The notes under the pieces are model-generated. The model saw only the letters and a list, made by a program, of their open reading frames with translations. It made no database searches and was not told where the DNA came from. The position numbers and the translations under genes were made by a program. Of a stretch of DNA of 64,000 bases, positions 56,287-64,000 are shown in pieces (the stretch's first letter is position 1; each line of letters begins with the position of its first letter). The DNA is from Bradymonas sediminis (GTDB lineage Bacteria; Myxococcota_A; Bradymonadia; Bradymonadales; Bradymonadaceae), in assembly GCF_003258315.1 (NCBI RefSeq), contig NZ_CP030032.1, positions 2,060,001 through 2,124,000 of the forward strand, given 5' to 3'.

Positions 56287-56843
56287 ATTTCAGATCTTTA
56301 TTTGCATTTCTGAGCATCTGCCTCTGCGCCCTCGCGCTTAGCGCGTGCAGCGACGCGGGTGGCAGCCTGACGGGGAGCCTCGGCAATTATTATCGCCTGG
56401 ACTTCGACCAGGCGCGCGCGCGCCTCTATAGCTCGGAATTGGCGCTGGAATATGTCGCAGAAGACGCCCAGGTGCCGGTGCGCATCTCGCTCAATCTTCC
56501 CGAAGGGGCCATCAAGACCGGCACCTATGACCTCGCCGAACAGGGCGATATCACCGGGCAGCGCGGCGACTCACGCATTCCGCGCTTTATCTCGGGCACC
56601 CTCGATATTCAAAAATTCAGCGCCAAAGAGGGCGCCGATATCGAAGCCACGTTCGAGGCGACCTTCCAAACCGGGCGCGATAAATCGACGCTCAGCGGCG
56701 ATATCTCGACGCAGCTCGAAGTCATCGAGCAGGAGCGTGGCTACGCGTATGACGCGGGGGAAGAGGATGCCGGCGACGCCTCCGGCGACGCCGCATCCGA
56801 CGACGCAGGGGAGGGCGCGGACGCGTTGGAGGATGCAAACTAA
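56283..56843 (+). CDS. Small lipoprotein, last gene of the five-gene operon
   Basis: 186 residues from ATG 56283, with ATGA overlap with the preceding stop; lipobox LSAC. The mature part looks like one beta-sandwich (YYRLDFDQARARLYSSELAL, VPVRISLNLPEG, ISGTLDIQKFSAKEG, ADIEATFEATF). It ends with an Asp/Glu/Ala-rich tail (EEDAGDASGDAASDDAGEG) that resembles the spacers in its neighbours. No family recognised. The overlap indicates a fixed ratio with the other lipoproteins. Confidence 0.8.
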   Translation: MNFRSLFAFLSICLCALALSACSDAGGSLTGSLGNYYRLDFDQARARLYSSELALEYVAEDAQVPVRISLNLPEGAIKTGTYDLAEQGDITGQRGDSRIPRFISGTLDIQKFSAKEGADIEATFEATFQTGRDKSTLSGDISTQLEVIEQERGYAYDAGEEDAGDASGDAASDDAGEGADALEDAN

Positions 56844-56868
56844 CGTCAGCGTACCGGCGCGGGGCCGA

Positions 56869-57360
56869 CTATTCCTCGACGGTCAGCGTCAATAAATACG
56901 ACGCGCTCATATCGGAGAAGACCTCGACCAGGTGATCGCCGCGCCCCTTAAGCTCGAGTTCGTATTCCAGGATGCGGTCGTCTCCGGCCAACTTAAAGAG
57001 GTCCATATCTTTTTTATGAACCTCGTCGAAGTCATTGCACCCCGTAGAATAGGCGCTGATCTGCAACTCGCTGCCCGAAAAGAGCATATCGGTGAGCAAG
57101 AATCGAACGACCACCTTGGCGTCTTCGGTCTCGCTGCGCACCAGCGTTTTGAGTCCGCCGGGAAATTGGCCGGCGTAGTACATATCGTTTTGCATCACGC
57201 AGGCAGCGCGCGTGTCGCAGGCCGGAATCGCCGAGTTGCAGCGCTGCTCAAGCCGCTGGCCGACGAAGACACTCTGGTCATCACCACAGCCGCTGAGCCC
57301 CAGCGCCAGGGCAACGAGGACGCCGGCAATGGCATATTTTTTCGACGGTCGAAATCTCAC
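56869..57360 (-). CDS. Small lipoprotein, convergent to the operon
   Basis: 163 residues. Basic N-terminus, hydrophobic helix and lipobox LSGC (Cys25). The mature part has four cysteines near its N-terminus (CNSAIPACDTRAACV) and another later (STGC), probably disulfide bonded, and a beta-rich body (VVRFLLTDMLFSGSELQISAY ... DHLVEVFSDMSASYLLTLTVEE) resembling a PPC-like sandwich. Unknown function. It converges with the lipoprotein operon (25 bp between stops). Nothing terminator-like is obvious between them. Confidence 0.75.
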   Translation of the reverse strand: MRFRPSKKYAIAGVLVALALGLSGCGDDQSVFVGQRLEQRCNSAIPACDTRAACVMQNDMYYAGQFPGGLKTLVRSETEDAKVVVRFLLTDMLFSGSELQISAYSTGCNDFDEVHKKDMDLFKLAGDDRILEYELELKGRGDHLVEVFSDMSASYLLTLTVEE

Positions 57361-57634
57361 GGAATTAGCACCTAATTTAAGTGGCCGAAACGCAACTGCA
57401 ATCTCAGCAATTCAGGATGGGATAGGGAGCACCTAAAAACGATAGCATAGCTTTTTGTAAAGAAGAAAGATCCAATAAAATTAATGGCTTGGCCCTCAAT
57501 AGATCCGCTGGTCAACCGAAGAAAGCTGCGATACACTTATGTCAGACTTAGTGAATTTTATTGATACGATACATCGTAAAAAGAAGTGTCGAAGCGCCTC
57601 TTTTTTAACGGGACCCCGGAGTCTTAGTTTGGTC

Positions 57635-58297
57635 GTGCGAAAGCAGTTATTGATGAGCCTAATCGTCACCCTATGTGCGGGCGCAGCGCTAATTATTGCG
57701 GCGCCATCCCAGGCACAGGCGGCGGATTCGACATCTTTTGAGCAAGGGGGGCAATCCTACTCCTCCCTGGTCGTTCAGGAGCGAATCTTTAACCCCGACC
57801 ACGAATTTACCCTCTTCGCAGGGTTATTGCCGTTGGATGCGTTCACCAAGGGGATGACGCTGGGGGGCGCGTACACGCTGCATTTTAATGAGTTGAGCGC
57901 CTGGGAGGTGGTGAACGCGAGTTACTCGTTTCACTACGACACCAGCCTAAAGGCCGATCTCGAAGCCTTCGATGTCGGGCCAACGCCCTTTGAAGTGCTC
58001 AACTATTATGTCAGCAGCAACTTCGTCTTCAAGCCGGTGTATTGGAAGGGGTCTTTGCTGAACTCCGGGCTCATTCGCGGCGAGCTCTATCTGGTGCTCG
58101 GGGGCGCTTTCGGCGCGTATACCCGCAGCAATCGCGGCGGCGTCGACGCCGGCGGTGGCGTGCGTCTTTTCAGCAGCGAGCTGGTCTCGTTTCGTTTCGA
58201 CATGCGCTATTTCATGTTCTTTAATGACACGATACTCGACGATTTTTCGTTCAAAGACGAACTCGCCATAAATCTTGGAGCATCGCTTGCGTTTTAA
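57635..58297 (+). CDS. Outer-membrane beta-barrel protein (myxobacterial-type)
   Basis: 220 residues if begun at GTG 57635 (VRKQLLMSLIVTLCAGAALIIA), which gives a basic n-region and a signal peptide cut near AQAADS; ATG 57653 or ATG 57539 are alternatives. The mature part alternates hydrophobic and polar residues as in membrane beta strands, starts with a conserved-looking QEQ-like block (SLVVQERIFNPDHEFTLFAG) and ends in Phe (LGASLAF), as outer-membrane proteins do. It resembles the outer-membrane beta-barrel domain family seen in Myxococcus, which includes GltA/GltB. Overlaps the next gene by 11 bp. Confidence 0.78.
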   Translation: MRKQLLMSLIVTLCAGAALIIAAPSQAQAADSTSFEQGGQSYSSLVVQERIFNPDHEFTLFAGLLPLDAFTKGMTLGGAYTLHFNELSAWEVVNASYSFHYDTSLKADLEAFDVGPTPFEVLNYYVSSNFVFKPVYWKGSLLNSGLIRGELYLVLGGAFGAYTRSNRGGVDAGGGVRLFSSELVSFRFDMRYFMFFNDTILDDFSFKDELAINLGASLAF

Positions 58298-59729
58298 CAC
58301 ACGTATTATCGCGGGGTGTTTGCTGATCGCGTGTGCCGGCTGGCCCTTGTCGGGCTGCGGGCTGAGCACGCTGAGCGACGACCCTGACACGCTCTACGCC
58401 TCGGCGCTGCGCGCCTCGATCAACGAGGAGCATACCGAGTCGGCCCGGGCCGCTTTTCATTATATGAAGAGCACCAACCCGGATAACCTTCGCTATGACC
58501 GCGCCGAGAAGCTCTTGGCGCAAAATGTCGAGGCGCTCGGCCTGCATTATGCGGCCTCGCTCTTCTACCTGGACATCGCCGAGAGCCGGCGAGATATCCG
58601 GCTGGTGGGCGACGCGGTCGGCGCGCTGGAGCGCATCTTAAGCCGCGACGGCTACGACCAGGTCACGCTGCGCGACGGTTTTTTGGCCCGCGCCGAGATC
58701 ACCGGGCTTCCCCCCAACGAGCGCGCCTTCATCGCCTATCACCAGGGGCTCGACAGCCTGCGCAATAACCTGATGACCTGGGCCGAGCAGCGCTTCGCCG
58801 AGATCCCCGAGACTAGCCCGTACCGCCACCGCGCCGAGTACGCGCTCATCATCAAATCGCTGGCGTCCTACGAACTCACCGAGGTCAGCGAGCGCCTCGG
58901 CGCGCTCGCGGAAGCCAAGGATCTCCCCGAGGATCTTCGCACCGAGATTCATCGCACCCTCGGGCGCATCGCCTTTGAGCAGAAGCGCTACGAAGAGGCG
59001 CTTGAGGCCTACGAGCTCATCCGCCACACCGCCACCGACGACCCGAGCCTGCTGCTTGAGATGGCCTGGTCGAATTATTACCGCGGCAATTATCAGCGCG
59101 CCCTCGGCCTGCTGGTCGCCCTGGACGCGCCGGCCTACAGCGGCCTCATCGCCCCTGAGCGCTATCTTCTGGAGGCGCTCTCGCTTGAGCAACTCTGCCA
59201 ATTTGAGCCCGCCCGTATCGCCGCGACCCGCCTTCGTGCCCGCCACGGCGAGGCCATCGACGACCTGCACGCTGGCACACCGCTGCGCCAATCCACCCCG
59301 ATTCGCCTGGCCGCGCGCCACCGCGAAGCGGGCCGCGCGCCGGCCGAGTTTCGTCGGCATATGCGCCACGAGGCCGCAAAATTCGCCCAGATGCGCGACC
59401 AATTCGGCCCCCAACTCGCGCGCCATCTCGACCAAATTTACGCCCACGGCCTCAAAGAGGCCGAGCGTCGCGAAGATGAGCAGCTCTTCGGCCAGATGCG
59501 CGAGGTCTCCGAGGAATTGCTCACCGCCGAGGAGGGCGTGCGGCTGGTGCTCCACGAGTTGGCGGTGTCGGTCTTGCGCGGGCGCGAGCGAAACCAGGCG
59601 GACCCGCTTTACCGCAATATCGAGGTCCCCGTGGGTGGAGACACCGTATTTTATAAATTCGACGGCGAATTCTGGACCGACGAAATCGATAACTTAGTCG
59701 TGCCGCTGGAGGACCGATGCGTAGAATAG
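58287..59729 (+). CDS. TPR-type lipoprotein
   Basis: 480 residues from TTG 58287, with GGAG six bases upstream (TTG 58275 is the alternative); lipobox LSGC. The mature protein is entirely helical with repeats of TPR/Sel1-like spacing: TARAAFHYMKSTNPDN-like, EIHRTLGRIAFEQKRYEEAL and LLEMAWSNYYRGNYQRAL, the latter two clear TPR motifs. Pro-Gly and Glu-Arg rich. Comparable to TPR lipoproteins of the myxobacterial gliding/envelope machinery. Overlaps the barrel gene by 11 bp and the next TPR gene by 13 bp, so the cluster is translationally coupled. Confidence 0.82.
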   Translation: MRFNTRIIAGCLLIACAGWPLSGCGLSTLSDDPDTLYASALRASINEEHTESARAAFHYMKSTNPDNLRYDRAEKLLAQNVEALGLHYAASLFYLDIAESRRDIRLVGDAVGALERILSRDGYDQVTLRDGFLARAEITGLPPNERAFIAYHQGLDSLRNNLMTWAEQRFAEIPETSPYRHRAEYALIIKSLASYELTEVSERLGALAEAKDLPEDLRTEIHRTLGRIAFEQKRYEEALEAYELIRHTATDDPSLLLEMAWSNYYRGNYQRALGLLVALDAPAYSGLIAPERYLLEALSLEQLCQFEPARIAATRLRARHGEAIDDLHAGTPLRQSTPIRLAARHREAGRAPAEFRRHMRHEAAKFAQMRDQFGPQLARHLDQIYAHGLKEAERREDEQLFGQMREVSEELLTAEEGVRLVLHELAVSVLRGRERNQADPLYRNIEVPVGGDTVFYKFDGEFWTDEIDNLVVPLEDRCVE

Positions 59730-62700
59730 GGCACGGTATATGGAAGCTGCGCGCGCAGGCTGCGCGCGCCACGTTGATCTTCTCTTTGCTCGTCACCGGC
59801 GTCGCCTGCGCGACCACCGGCGAGCTCGATGAGCCGCGCGATCCGCCGCGCATCGAAAAGTTACGCCTGCAGATTACGAAGGTGCGAAACGCGGTCGACA
59901 CGACGCGCCACGCCGTGGCGCGGGCGCGCGGCGCGGATTATTCGCCCGAGCTCTATGTGCGCCTGGCGGAGCTCTTAAGCGAAGAAGCCCGCTACCACTA
60001 CCAGCTCGCCTACGAACGCGAGCAGGGCGCCAGCCGCTCGATGACCGTCCCGCAGGTGCGCCTGCTCAAAGAAGACGCCATCGAGATCTACGAGCGCGTG
60101 CTGCGCGACTTCCCCGAGAGCCCGCTCGCCCCGCGGGTCCTCTTCAATATCGGCCAGGAGCAGCGCGAACTCGGTAACTTCGACGAGATGCAGTCGGCGA
60201 TGCGCCGACTCGTCGAGAAATACCCCAAAAGCCCGCTTCGCTTCGACGCGCTCCTGGTCCTCGGCGACTATCATTTCGACAAGCAAAACTTCACCGAGGC
60301 CGAGAAATTTTACGCCCAGATCGTCGACGCGGAGTTGAACCGCCACGACGGCATCGCGCACTACAAACGCGCCTGGATTCGCATGAACCGGGGCGACTGC
60401 AAGTCCGCGCTCGTCGAGTTCGAGGGCGCCCTCGAGAACGCGAAGGCCTGGGACGAATTGGTCGCCAAGCGCGCCGCCGCCCAGCAAACCGCCCAGGGCA
60501 TCAGCGAGCAGGTCGGCACCCAACAAGATATCGACGTGCGCCGCGAGTCACTGGTCGATATGGCCTATTGTTATAGCCGCGAGAAGCCGTTCAAGGGCGC
60601 CCTGGCGTACTTCCAGGACCACGCCTATAACCGCGCCACTTACCTGGCCGCGGTCAGCCGCCTCGCCGCGCGCTACCGCATGATGGGCAAATACGGCGAG
60701 GCCGCCGACACCTCGCGCGAGTTGCTCGCCCTGGGCGCGGCCAACGACCTGCACCTCGACGACGCACGCTCTTTTTATAGCGCGCTCAAACAGCAAAAAT
60801 CCTACGACAATATCGGCCAGGACACGCGCCTCATCGCCAATATGGTCTTCGGCTATTATTCGCGCCCGACCATCGCCGCCGAAGAACGCGAGCGCCTGGT
60901 GGCCGAGTTCGAGACCTACACGCGCGACCTTTTAACCAGCGCCCAAGAGGTCCTGGGCAAAAACCCCGATCATAAGACGCGCTCCAAAAAAAAGATCGCC
61001 CAGGCCCAGAGCATCGCCGCCGGGTACGACGTCTATCTGGATGCATTCCCGGCGTCCGAGCACCGCGCCGAGATGCTGCTGAATATGGCGGAGGTGTTGA
61101 GCGACGCCCAACAACCCTTCGAGGCAGGGCGCCGCGCCAACGAGGCGGCCGCCTTGCTCGAAGACGCGACCACCAAGCAAAACGCGCTCTATGACGCGGT
61201 GGTCTACCTGCAGGAATCCCTGCGCACGACCCGCGACCCGAGCAAATATCGCCGAGTCACGGCGCGCGCCACGCTTCGCAACGTCGGCAGCCAATTGCTC
61301 GGCTTCGACATTGAGCCCGACAAGGCGCGGCGCGTGAAATTCGCCATCGCCCAGACATTTTACGACGAAGGGCAATATAACCAGGCCATCGACCGGCTCA
61401 CCGCCGTGGCCTACGAATTCCCGCAGACCGAAGAGGCCGACGCCGCGGTTCACCTCACCCTCGACAGCTATAATACGCTCAACGATTTCGACGGGCTGAT
61501 GTACGCGAGCCGGCGTTTCTTGGCGGAGGGAAGCCCCATCAGCGCCGGCGTAAAGGGCGAGGTTCAGGGCATCCTGGCGGCCGCCGAGCAGCGCAAGCTT
61601 GACGAACTCTCGCTTGAGGCCGCCGGCGAAGACGGTGGTGGGTTGGATCAGTTGATTCACTTCGCCGAGCAGAACCCGAGCACCGAAGTTGGTGAGCGCG
61701 CGTTGATCAACGCGTTTGTGGCCGCCCGCGCGGTGGGTGACACCGCGAAGGTCTACGAGATGGCGAATCAAATCGCCGAAAAATACCCGCAGAGCGAGCA
61801 GCTCCCGGGCATCTATAGTAGCCTCGCGCAGACCGCCAATACCCGCTTCGAGTTCAACCAGGCCATCGATTATCTCAAGCGCGCCGCGCAGGTGAACGAA
61901 GATCAGCGCACGCTGATTCTGACGGCCGCCGCCGAGTTAGAGGCCGAGCTTGGCAGGACCGCCAGCGCGCAGGGCACCTACGAGACCGCGGTGCGAAAAT
62001 CCAAGGAAGAGGCGCGAGACATCGCGCTCTCCGGGCTCGCGATCTTGCTTGAGCGCAACAAATCAGCCTCCGAAATGGTGGCCGCGCTTCAGCCTTATAA
62101 ATCTTCCTCGGAGCCCGAGTACCAGGCCCGCCTTGGCCTGGCCTACCTGGCCAGCGGCGACGCCGAGTCCGCCGAAACCGCGTTCAGCGAGGTGCTCGTC
62201 AACGAGGCGTCTGCCTCGCCCGGAGCGCTGGGGCGCGCCCACTATGGCATGGCTGAGTTGATGCGTCTGACCGTGGAGTCCTACCCCGCGCCGAGCGACC
62301 TCGACATGCTCCAGGAGTTGATCGCGCTTATCGACCTGACCCAGCAAAGTTATCTGCAGGCCGCCCGCCAGGGCAGCCCGACGATGACCGCTGTGTCGCT
62401 GAGCCGACTGGCGGTCGCCTCGGAGATGGCCGCCAAGAAGTTCCTCAACATCCGCCTGCCCGATAGCATCTCGGTGTCGGATAAAAAGGATATTCTCGAC
62501 GCCATGAAGGCCCGCTCCGAAGCCCTGAATGACGCCGCTCAACAGGCCCTCGAGGCCTGCGGCGAGCAGGCTTATAGCTCCTATAATTTCTCGCGAGTCG
62601 TGCGACAATGCCTGCAAAACCAGAAATTGACGACCATCATGATCCCGATGGACCCGATCAAAGAAGATCGCAGCAACCCGGACGGCGGTTTTGAACAATT

Positions 62701-63037
62701 GCGCGGGGAGTTGGCCAAAAACCCCGAGGATCTCGAGCGCCTGGCGACCCTGGGTAAGCATTTCTTCGAGAAGCAAAACTATCACGCGGCGCGGCTGGTC
62801 TATAAGAAGGCCGTCGACGCAGGTGGCGGTTCGGCAGTCCTCAATGAGTTGGGGCGCGCCAACGAGGCCGTGGGCGATCTGGGAGGCGCGCTTAACGCCT
62901 ACGCGCTCGCCGCAGAAGCCGGCTTCGAGCCGGCCCGCAAGAACCTGAAGAAGGTTCTAAACACCTATAGCCTCGGCAAGGTGGCGGATAAATTTGAAGC
63001 GCGTCTGGACGGCTCAACCGAATCGGAGGACCCATGA
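59717..63037 (+). CDS. Large TPR protein, probably exported
   Basis: 1106 residues. A GGAGG site lies four bases before the ATG. The hydrophobic N-terminus ends in VTGVAC, close to but not a textbook lipobox. The body contains a long array of TPR-like units, for example PRVLFNIGQEQRELGNFDEM, FDALLVLGDYHFDKQNFTEAE, FAIAQTFYDEGQYNQAIDRL and LATLGKHFFEKQNYHAARLV. Such arrays serve as scaffolds in the envelope. It resembles, in length and setting, the large TPR proteins of gliding-type clusters (GltC/GltD-like), but motility cannot be concluded. Coupled to its neighbours by 13-bp and 4-bp overlaps. Confidence 0.82.
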   Translation: MRRIGHGIWKLRAQAARATLIFSLLVTGVACATTGELDEPRDPPRIEKLRLQITKVRNAVDTTRHAVARARGADYSPELYVRLAELLSEEARYHYQLAYEREQGASRSMTVPQVRLLKEDAIEIYERVLRDFPESPLAPRVLFNIGQEQRELGNFDEMQSAMRRLVEKYPKSPLRFDALLVLGDYHFDKQNFTEAEKFYAQIVDAELNRHDGIAHYKRAWIRMNRGDCKSALVEFEGALENAKAWDELVAKRAAAQQTAQGISEQVGTQQDIDVRRESLVDMAYCYSREKPFKGALAYFQDHAYNRATYLAAVSRLAARYRMMGKYGEAADTSRELLALGAANDLHLDDARSFYSALKQQKSYDNIGQDTRLIANMVFGYYSRPTIAAEERERLVAEFETYTRDLLTSAQEVLGKNPDHKTRSKKKIAQAQSIAAGYDVYLDAFPASEHRAEMLLNMAEVLSDAQQPFEAGRRANEAAALLEDATTKQNALYDAVVYLQESLRTTRDPSKYRRVTARATLRNVGSQLLGFDIEPDKARRVKFAIAQTFYDEGQYNQAIDRLTAVAYEFPQTEEADAAVHLTLDSYNTLNDFDGLMYASRRFLAEGSPISAGVKGEVQGILAAAEQRKLDELSLEAAGEDGGGLDQLIHFAEQNPSTEVGERALINAFVAARAVGDTAKVYEMANQIAEKYPQSEQLPGIYSSLAQTANTRFEFNQAIDYLKRAAQVNEDQRTLILTAAAELEAELGRTASAQGTYETAVRKSKEEARDIALSGLAILLERNKSASEMVAALQPYKSSSEPEYQARLGLAYLASGDAESAETAFSEVLVNEASASPGALGRAHYGMAELMRLTVESYPAPSDLDMLQELIALIDLTQQSYLQAARQGSPTMTAVSLSRLAVASEMAAKKFLNIRLPDSISVSDKKDILDAMKARSEALNDAAQQALEACGEQAYSSYNFSRVVRQCLQNQKLTTIMIPMDPIKEDRSNPDGGFEQLRGELAKNPEDLERLATLGKHFFEKQNYHAARLVYKKAVDAGGGSAVLNELGRANEAVGDLGGALNAYALAAEAGFEPARKNLKKVLNTYSLGKVADKFEARLDGSTESEDP

Positions 63038-63651
63038 TGAAACGGATTTTGATGTTACAAAATGCGCCGATAAGGCGCATCCTTCTGGGCTGTCTGGCGG
63101 TCGGCGTCTTGGGGACGAGCGCCTGCGCCGGGCAGTCGGTCACGCCCATCGATATCCACGACCCGGTCATCTCGGTGGAGTCACGCCGCTTTGTGGCCGA
63201 CGCCCAGGACGCGGTGTCGATCGCGCGAAGCGGCTATGACTACGCCGACCAGGAGTTACGCGCGGCCCGCCAGCAGCGCGCGCGCCTGATGGCCGGAGAT
63301 GCCTGGGACGCCGTCTCCGCCGAGGTCACCGACAGCTTCGATACGCTGCTCAAGGCGCGAATTCGGCTCGCCGAATTGCGCCGCGACGCCGCCGAGGCAC
63401 GCGTCGATTTGGCCCAGGAGAAGTTGCGCGAAGTCTACGCCGAGACCGCGCTTCGCCACGATATCGAGGCCTATGAGATGGCCCCAATCCGCAAGACCGT
63501 CGACGCCGCCCTTGAGGACCTGAGCGAGGCCAACGCACGGGTCGCCGAGCAGCTCTTGGTGGTCGACCGCTCTTCTCGCGCCTGGTGGAAGAGCTACCGG
63601 GGACTGCTCAGCCAGAACAAACACCCGAATATGTTCTTCACGAATTTCTAA
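63034..63651 (+). CDS. Coiled-coil lipoprotein
   Basis: 205 residues. Signal peptide with a lipobox-like TSAC. The mature part is one long amphipathic helix (ARSGYDYADQELRAARQQ ... AEARVDLAQEKLREVYAET), rich in Ala/Arg/Glu, ending in WWKSYRGLLSQ and a short tail. The pattern resembles periplasmic coiled-coil lipoproteins such as the DUF4398 type. The start overlaps the preceding stop (ATGATGA). Last gene of the beta-barrel/TPR cluster; a bidirectional terminator follows. Function unknown, perhaps a spacer between outer membrane and peptidoglycan. Confidence 0.78.
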   Translation: MMKRILMLQNAPIRRILLGCLAVGVLGTSACAGQSVTPIDIHDPVISVESRRFVADAQDAVSIARSGYDYADQELRAARQQRARLMAGDAWDAVSAEVTDSFDTLLKARIRLAELRRDAAEARVDLAQEKLREVYAETALRHDIEAYEMAPIRKTVDAALEDLSEANARVAEQLLVVDRSSRAWWKSYRGLLSQNKHPNMFFTNF

Positions 63652-63670
63652 GAACGCCTCACCGCCCAAT

Positions 63671-63714
63671 AAAAAAGAGTGCGCTCGGAATCTCTCCCGA
63701 GCGCACTCTTTTTT
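63671..63714. terminator. Bidirectional terminator
   Basis: A perfect 18-bp inverted repeat (63671-63688 with 63697-63714), including an A run on one side and a T run on the other, between converging genes. Confidence 0.92.
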
Positions 63715-63741
63715 ATGCCCAATGATACGGCTTAGGGCCGA

Positions 63742-64000
63742 TCAGAAGTCGAAGCCCAGGCCCACCGAAGCGCCGTCGGCGTGCGGCGCGAAATTAAAGC
63801 GAACCTCGGTGTCATCGTCGGAGGAACCAACATCCGGACGCGCGTCGCTCTCAGCGCCGGCGTAGCCGTTGTAGAGGAAATACCCCCCCACAGCGAGCCC
63901 GACCGCGGCGACCGAATAGCCGACGATGCTCATGGTATAAGCCGTGTCCATATTGGTCTGCAGGCGGTTGGCCTGCGAGGCCGAGCTCTGCGGACACAGA
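63742..64000 (-). CDS. C-terminal part of an exported/membrane protein (cut by window edge)
   Basis: The frame is open from the right edge to the stop at 63742, 85 codons; the ATG at 63951 is internal. Visible are CPQSSASQANRLQTNMDTAYT, a hydrophobic helix (about 60-76 residues from the end: IVGYSVAAVGLAVGGYFLY) and a tail of beta type (VRFNFAPHADGASVGLGFDF). This arrangement, a Cys-containing stretch, one helix and an aromatic last strand, is common at the end of TPR or PEGA-domain surface proteins of Myxococcota. The function cannot be told from this part. Confidence 0.7.
   Translation of the reverse strand, partial: LCPQSSASQANRLQTNMDTAYTMSIVGYSVAAVGLAVGGYFLYNGYAGAESDARPDVGSSDDDTEVRFNFAPHADGASVGLGFDF

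Overview
GC-rich, densely packed bacterial chromosome segment. It combines an N-type (Na+-type) F-ATPase operon with many exported lipoproteins carrying DUF4215-type Cys-rich repeats, a fibro-slime domain, EGF-like and RCC1 repeats, thrombospondin type 3 Ca2+ loops and a MYXO-CTERM-like tail. TPR/outer-membrane-barrel envelope genes resemble the myxobacterial gliding families. Together these suggest a marine or halophilic member of the Myxococcota/Bradymonadales group. This is inferred from gene content; no rRNA or tRNA gene was seen.

Layout. 0-10.9 kb: a truncated HAD-IG 5'-nucleotidase, a large alpha/beta-hydrolase lipoprotein, ppa, galE, a ParA/MinD-like protein fused to a RodZ-type HTH, then a rightward FHA/coiled-coil protein. 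10.9-19.6 kb: a leftward EEP-family hydrolase, an orphan histidine kinase and a penicillin-binding transpeptidase, divergent from a two-gene RND efflux operon. 19.6-26.1 kb: an EGF/RCC1 lipoprotein; an accessory patch in which two small paralogous genes lie between a broken partial copy of yjbQ and the intact yjbQ; an AbgT-type transporter; an unknown gene. 26.5-34 kb: a YugP-like zinc peptidase and a nine-gene leftward N-ATPase operon (atpD-C-Q-R-B-E-F-A-G). 34-38.8 kb: an RCC1 gene remnant, a LysM/MepA-like murein endopeptidase, and a HEAT / degenerate nucleotidyltransferase / receiver-plus-J-like operon. 39-42.8 kb: def-fmt-rsmB-rpe. 42.8-48.3 kb: a fibro-slime lipoprotein, a short RdgC-like protein with a partner, and a TSP3 protein with a C-terminal anchor. 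48.5-56.8 kb: five consecutive, mostly overlapping lipoprotein genes, beginning with a pair of related vWA/TSP3 proteins. 56.9-64 kb: a small lipoprotein and a translationally coupled beta-barrel/TPR/TPR/coiled-coil envelope cluster, then a truncated gene.

How they work together. The housekeeping blocks (def-fmt-rsmB-rpe, ppa, galE) are ordinary. Most of the rest builds or remodels the cell surface. Convergent gene pairs are usually separated by strong bidirectional hairpin terminators. Several predicted starts were moved downstream to fit a signal peptide or ribosome binding site. The best candidates for undescribed systems are the five-lipoprotein operon, the HEAT/pseudo-enzyme operon, the beta-barrel/TPR cluster and the yjbQ-flanked cassette.
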